NCBI GenBank assembly: GCA_001298545.1
Contig: LJCX01000030.1
Span: forward strand, 62,001-126,000
Direction: 5' to 3'
Source: Actinobacteria bacterium OV320
GTDB taxonomy: Bacteria; Actinomycetota; Actinomycetes; Streptomycetales; Streptomycetaceae
DNA length: 64,000 bases
How positions within the stretch are numbered: the first letter of the stretch is position 1; every line of letters begins with the position of its first letter. The notes under the pieces are model-generated. The model made no database searches. It was not told where the DNA came from and saw only the letters and a program-made list of their open reading frames with translations. The position numbers and the translations under genes were made by a program. This document shows positions 63,930 through 64,000 of this stretch, one piece after another.

Positions 63930-64000
63930 TCACTGAGAGACACGGATCAGAACCTTCTCTCCGTTCTCCATGACCTTGTAAACGCGCACACCTTTGAGTT
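63930..64000 (-). CDS. C-terminal end of an element-encoded protein (5' end outside window)
   Basis: On the minus strand the frame from the right edge reads LKGVRVYKVMENGEKVLIRVSQ and stops at TGA 63930-63932, just before the terminator. The composition is protein-like and AT-richer, like the integrase. Only 22 residues are visible, so no function can be named. It converges on the integrase. Confidence 0.6.
   Translation of the reverse strand, partial: LKGVRVYKVMENGEKVLIRVSQ

Overview
The window is high-GC DNA with Streptomyces character: very GC-rich coding, GTG starts, 4-bp ATGA/GTGA gene overlaps, HxlR regulators, a cobalamin riboswitch and DmdR/IdeR-type iron boxes. The last 1.8 kb is visibly less GC-rich and is the entry end of an integrated element.

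Layout. Bases 1-4912 hold the start of a HipA-like kinase gene, then a cobalamin riboswitch followed by an uptake operon (lipoprotein, permease, ATPase) and a convergent cobK. Bases 5076-38347 are a hydroxamate siderophore locus: an iron box, a two-gene exporter-fold ABC transporter, a siderophore-binding lipoprotein, mbtH, a single 7352-residue six-module NRPS, a divergent FecCD/FecCD/ATPase importer, and a divergent pair of formyltransferase and ornithine N-monooxygenase. Bases 38437-44031 carry a SUMF1-fold protein, an amidohydrolase with its own iron box, and two divergent IucA/IucC-type (NIS) siderophore synthetases. Bases 44134-56974 are mixed: a secreted vWA pair, two HxlR regulators, an alanine-type aminotransferase, a membrane protein beside a truncated HATPase remnant, a histidine phosphatase, a thioesterase, an MFS pump, an NAD(P)-binding protein, an AraC regulator and an exonuclease. 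A 650-bp repeat-rich stretch here contains an inverted fragment of that exonuclease gene. Bases 56940-61941 form a purine/urate catabolic block (permease, 8-oxoguanine-type deaminase, uricase, HIU hydrolase, OHCU decarboxylase). Bases 62173-64000 are the integrase end of a mobile element.

How the siderophore genes fit together. Reading the A-domain pockets gives: unassigned (with methyltransferase) - Ser - N5-hydroxyornithine (with methyltransferase) - Ser - Ser - unassigned. With a hydroxylase, a formyltransferase, a terminal epimerase domain and no thioesterase, the inferred product is a hexapeptide tris-hydroxamate with a cyclised C-terminal hydroxyornithine. This resembles albachelin and tsukubachelin as I remember them, and possibly carries an extra N-methyl on residue 1. 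Five iron boxes would co-ordinate export, synthesis, import and the adjoining amidohydrolase.

The most notable details are: a condensation domain (C3) whose catalytic His is Leu, exactly where a methylated hydroxyornithine must be joined; an ABC pair in which each subunit has lost complementary ATPase motifs; the NIS synthetase pair attached to an NRPS hydroxamate cluster; and short tandem repeats that multiply the stop codon at several 3' gene ends.
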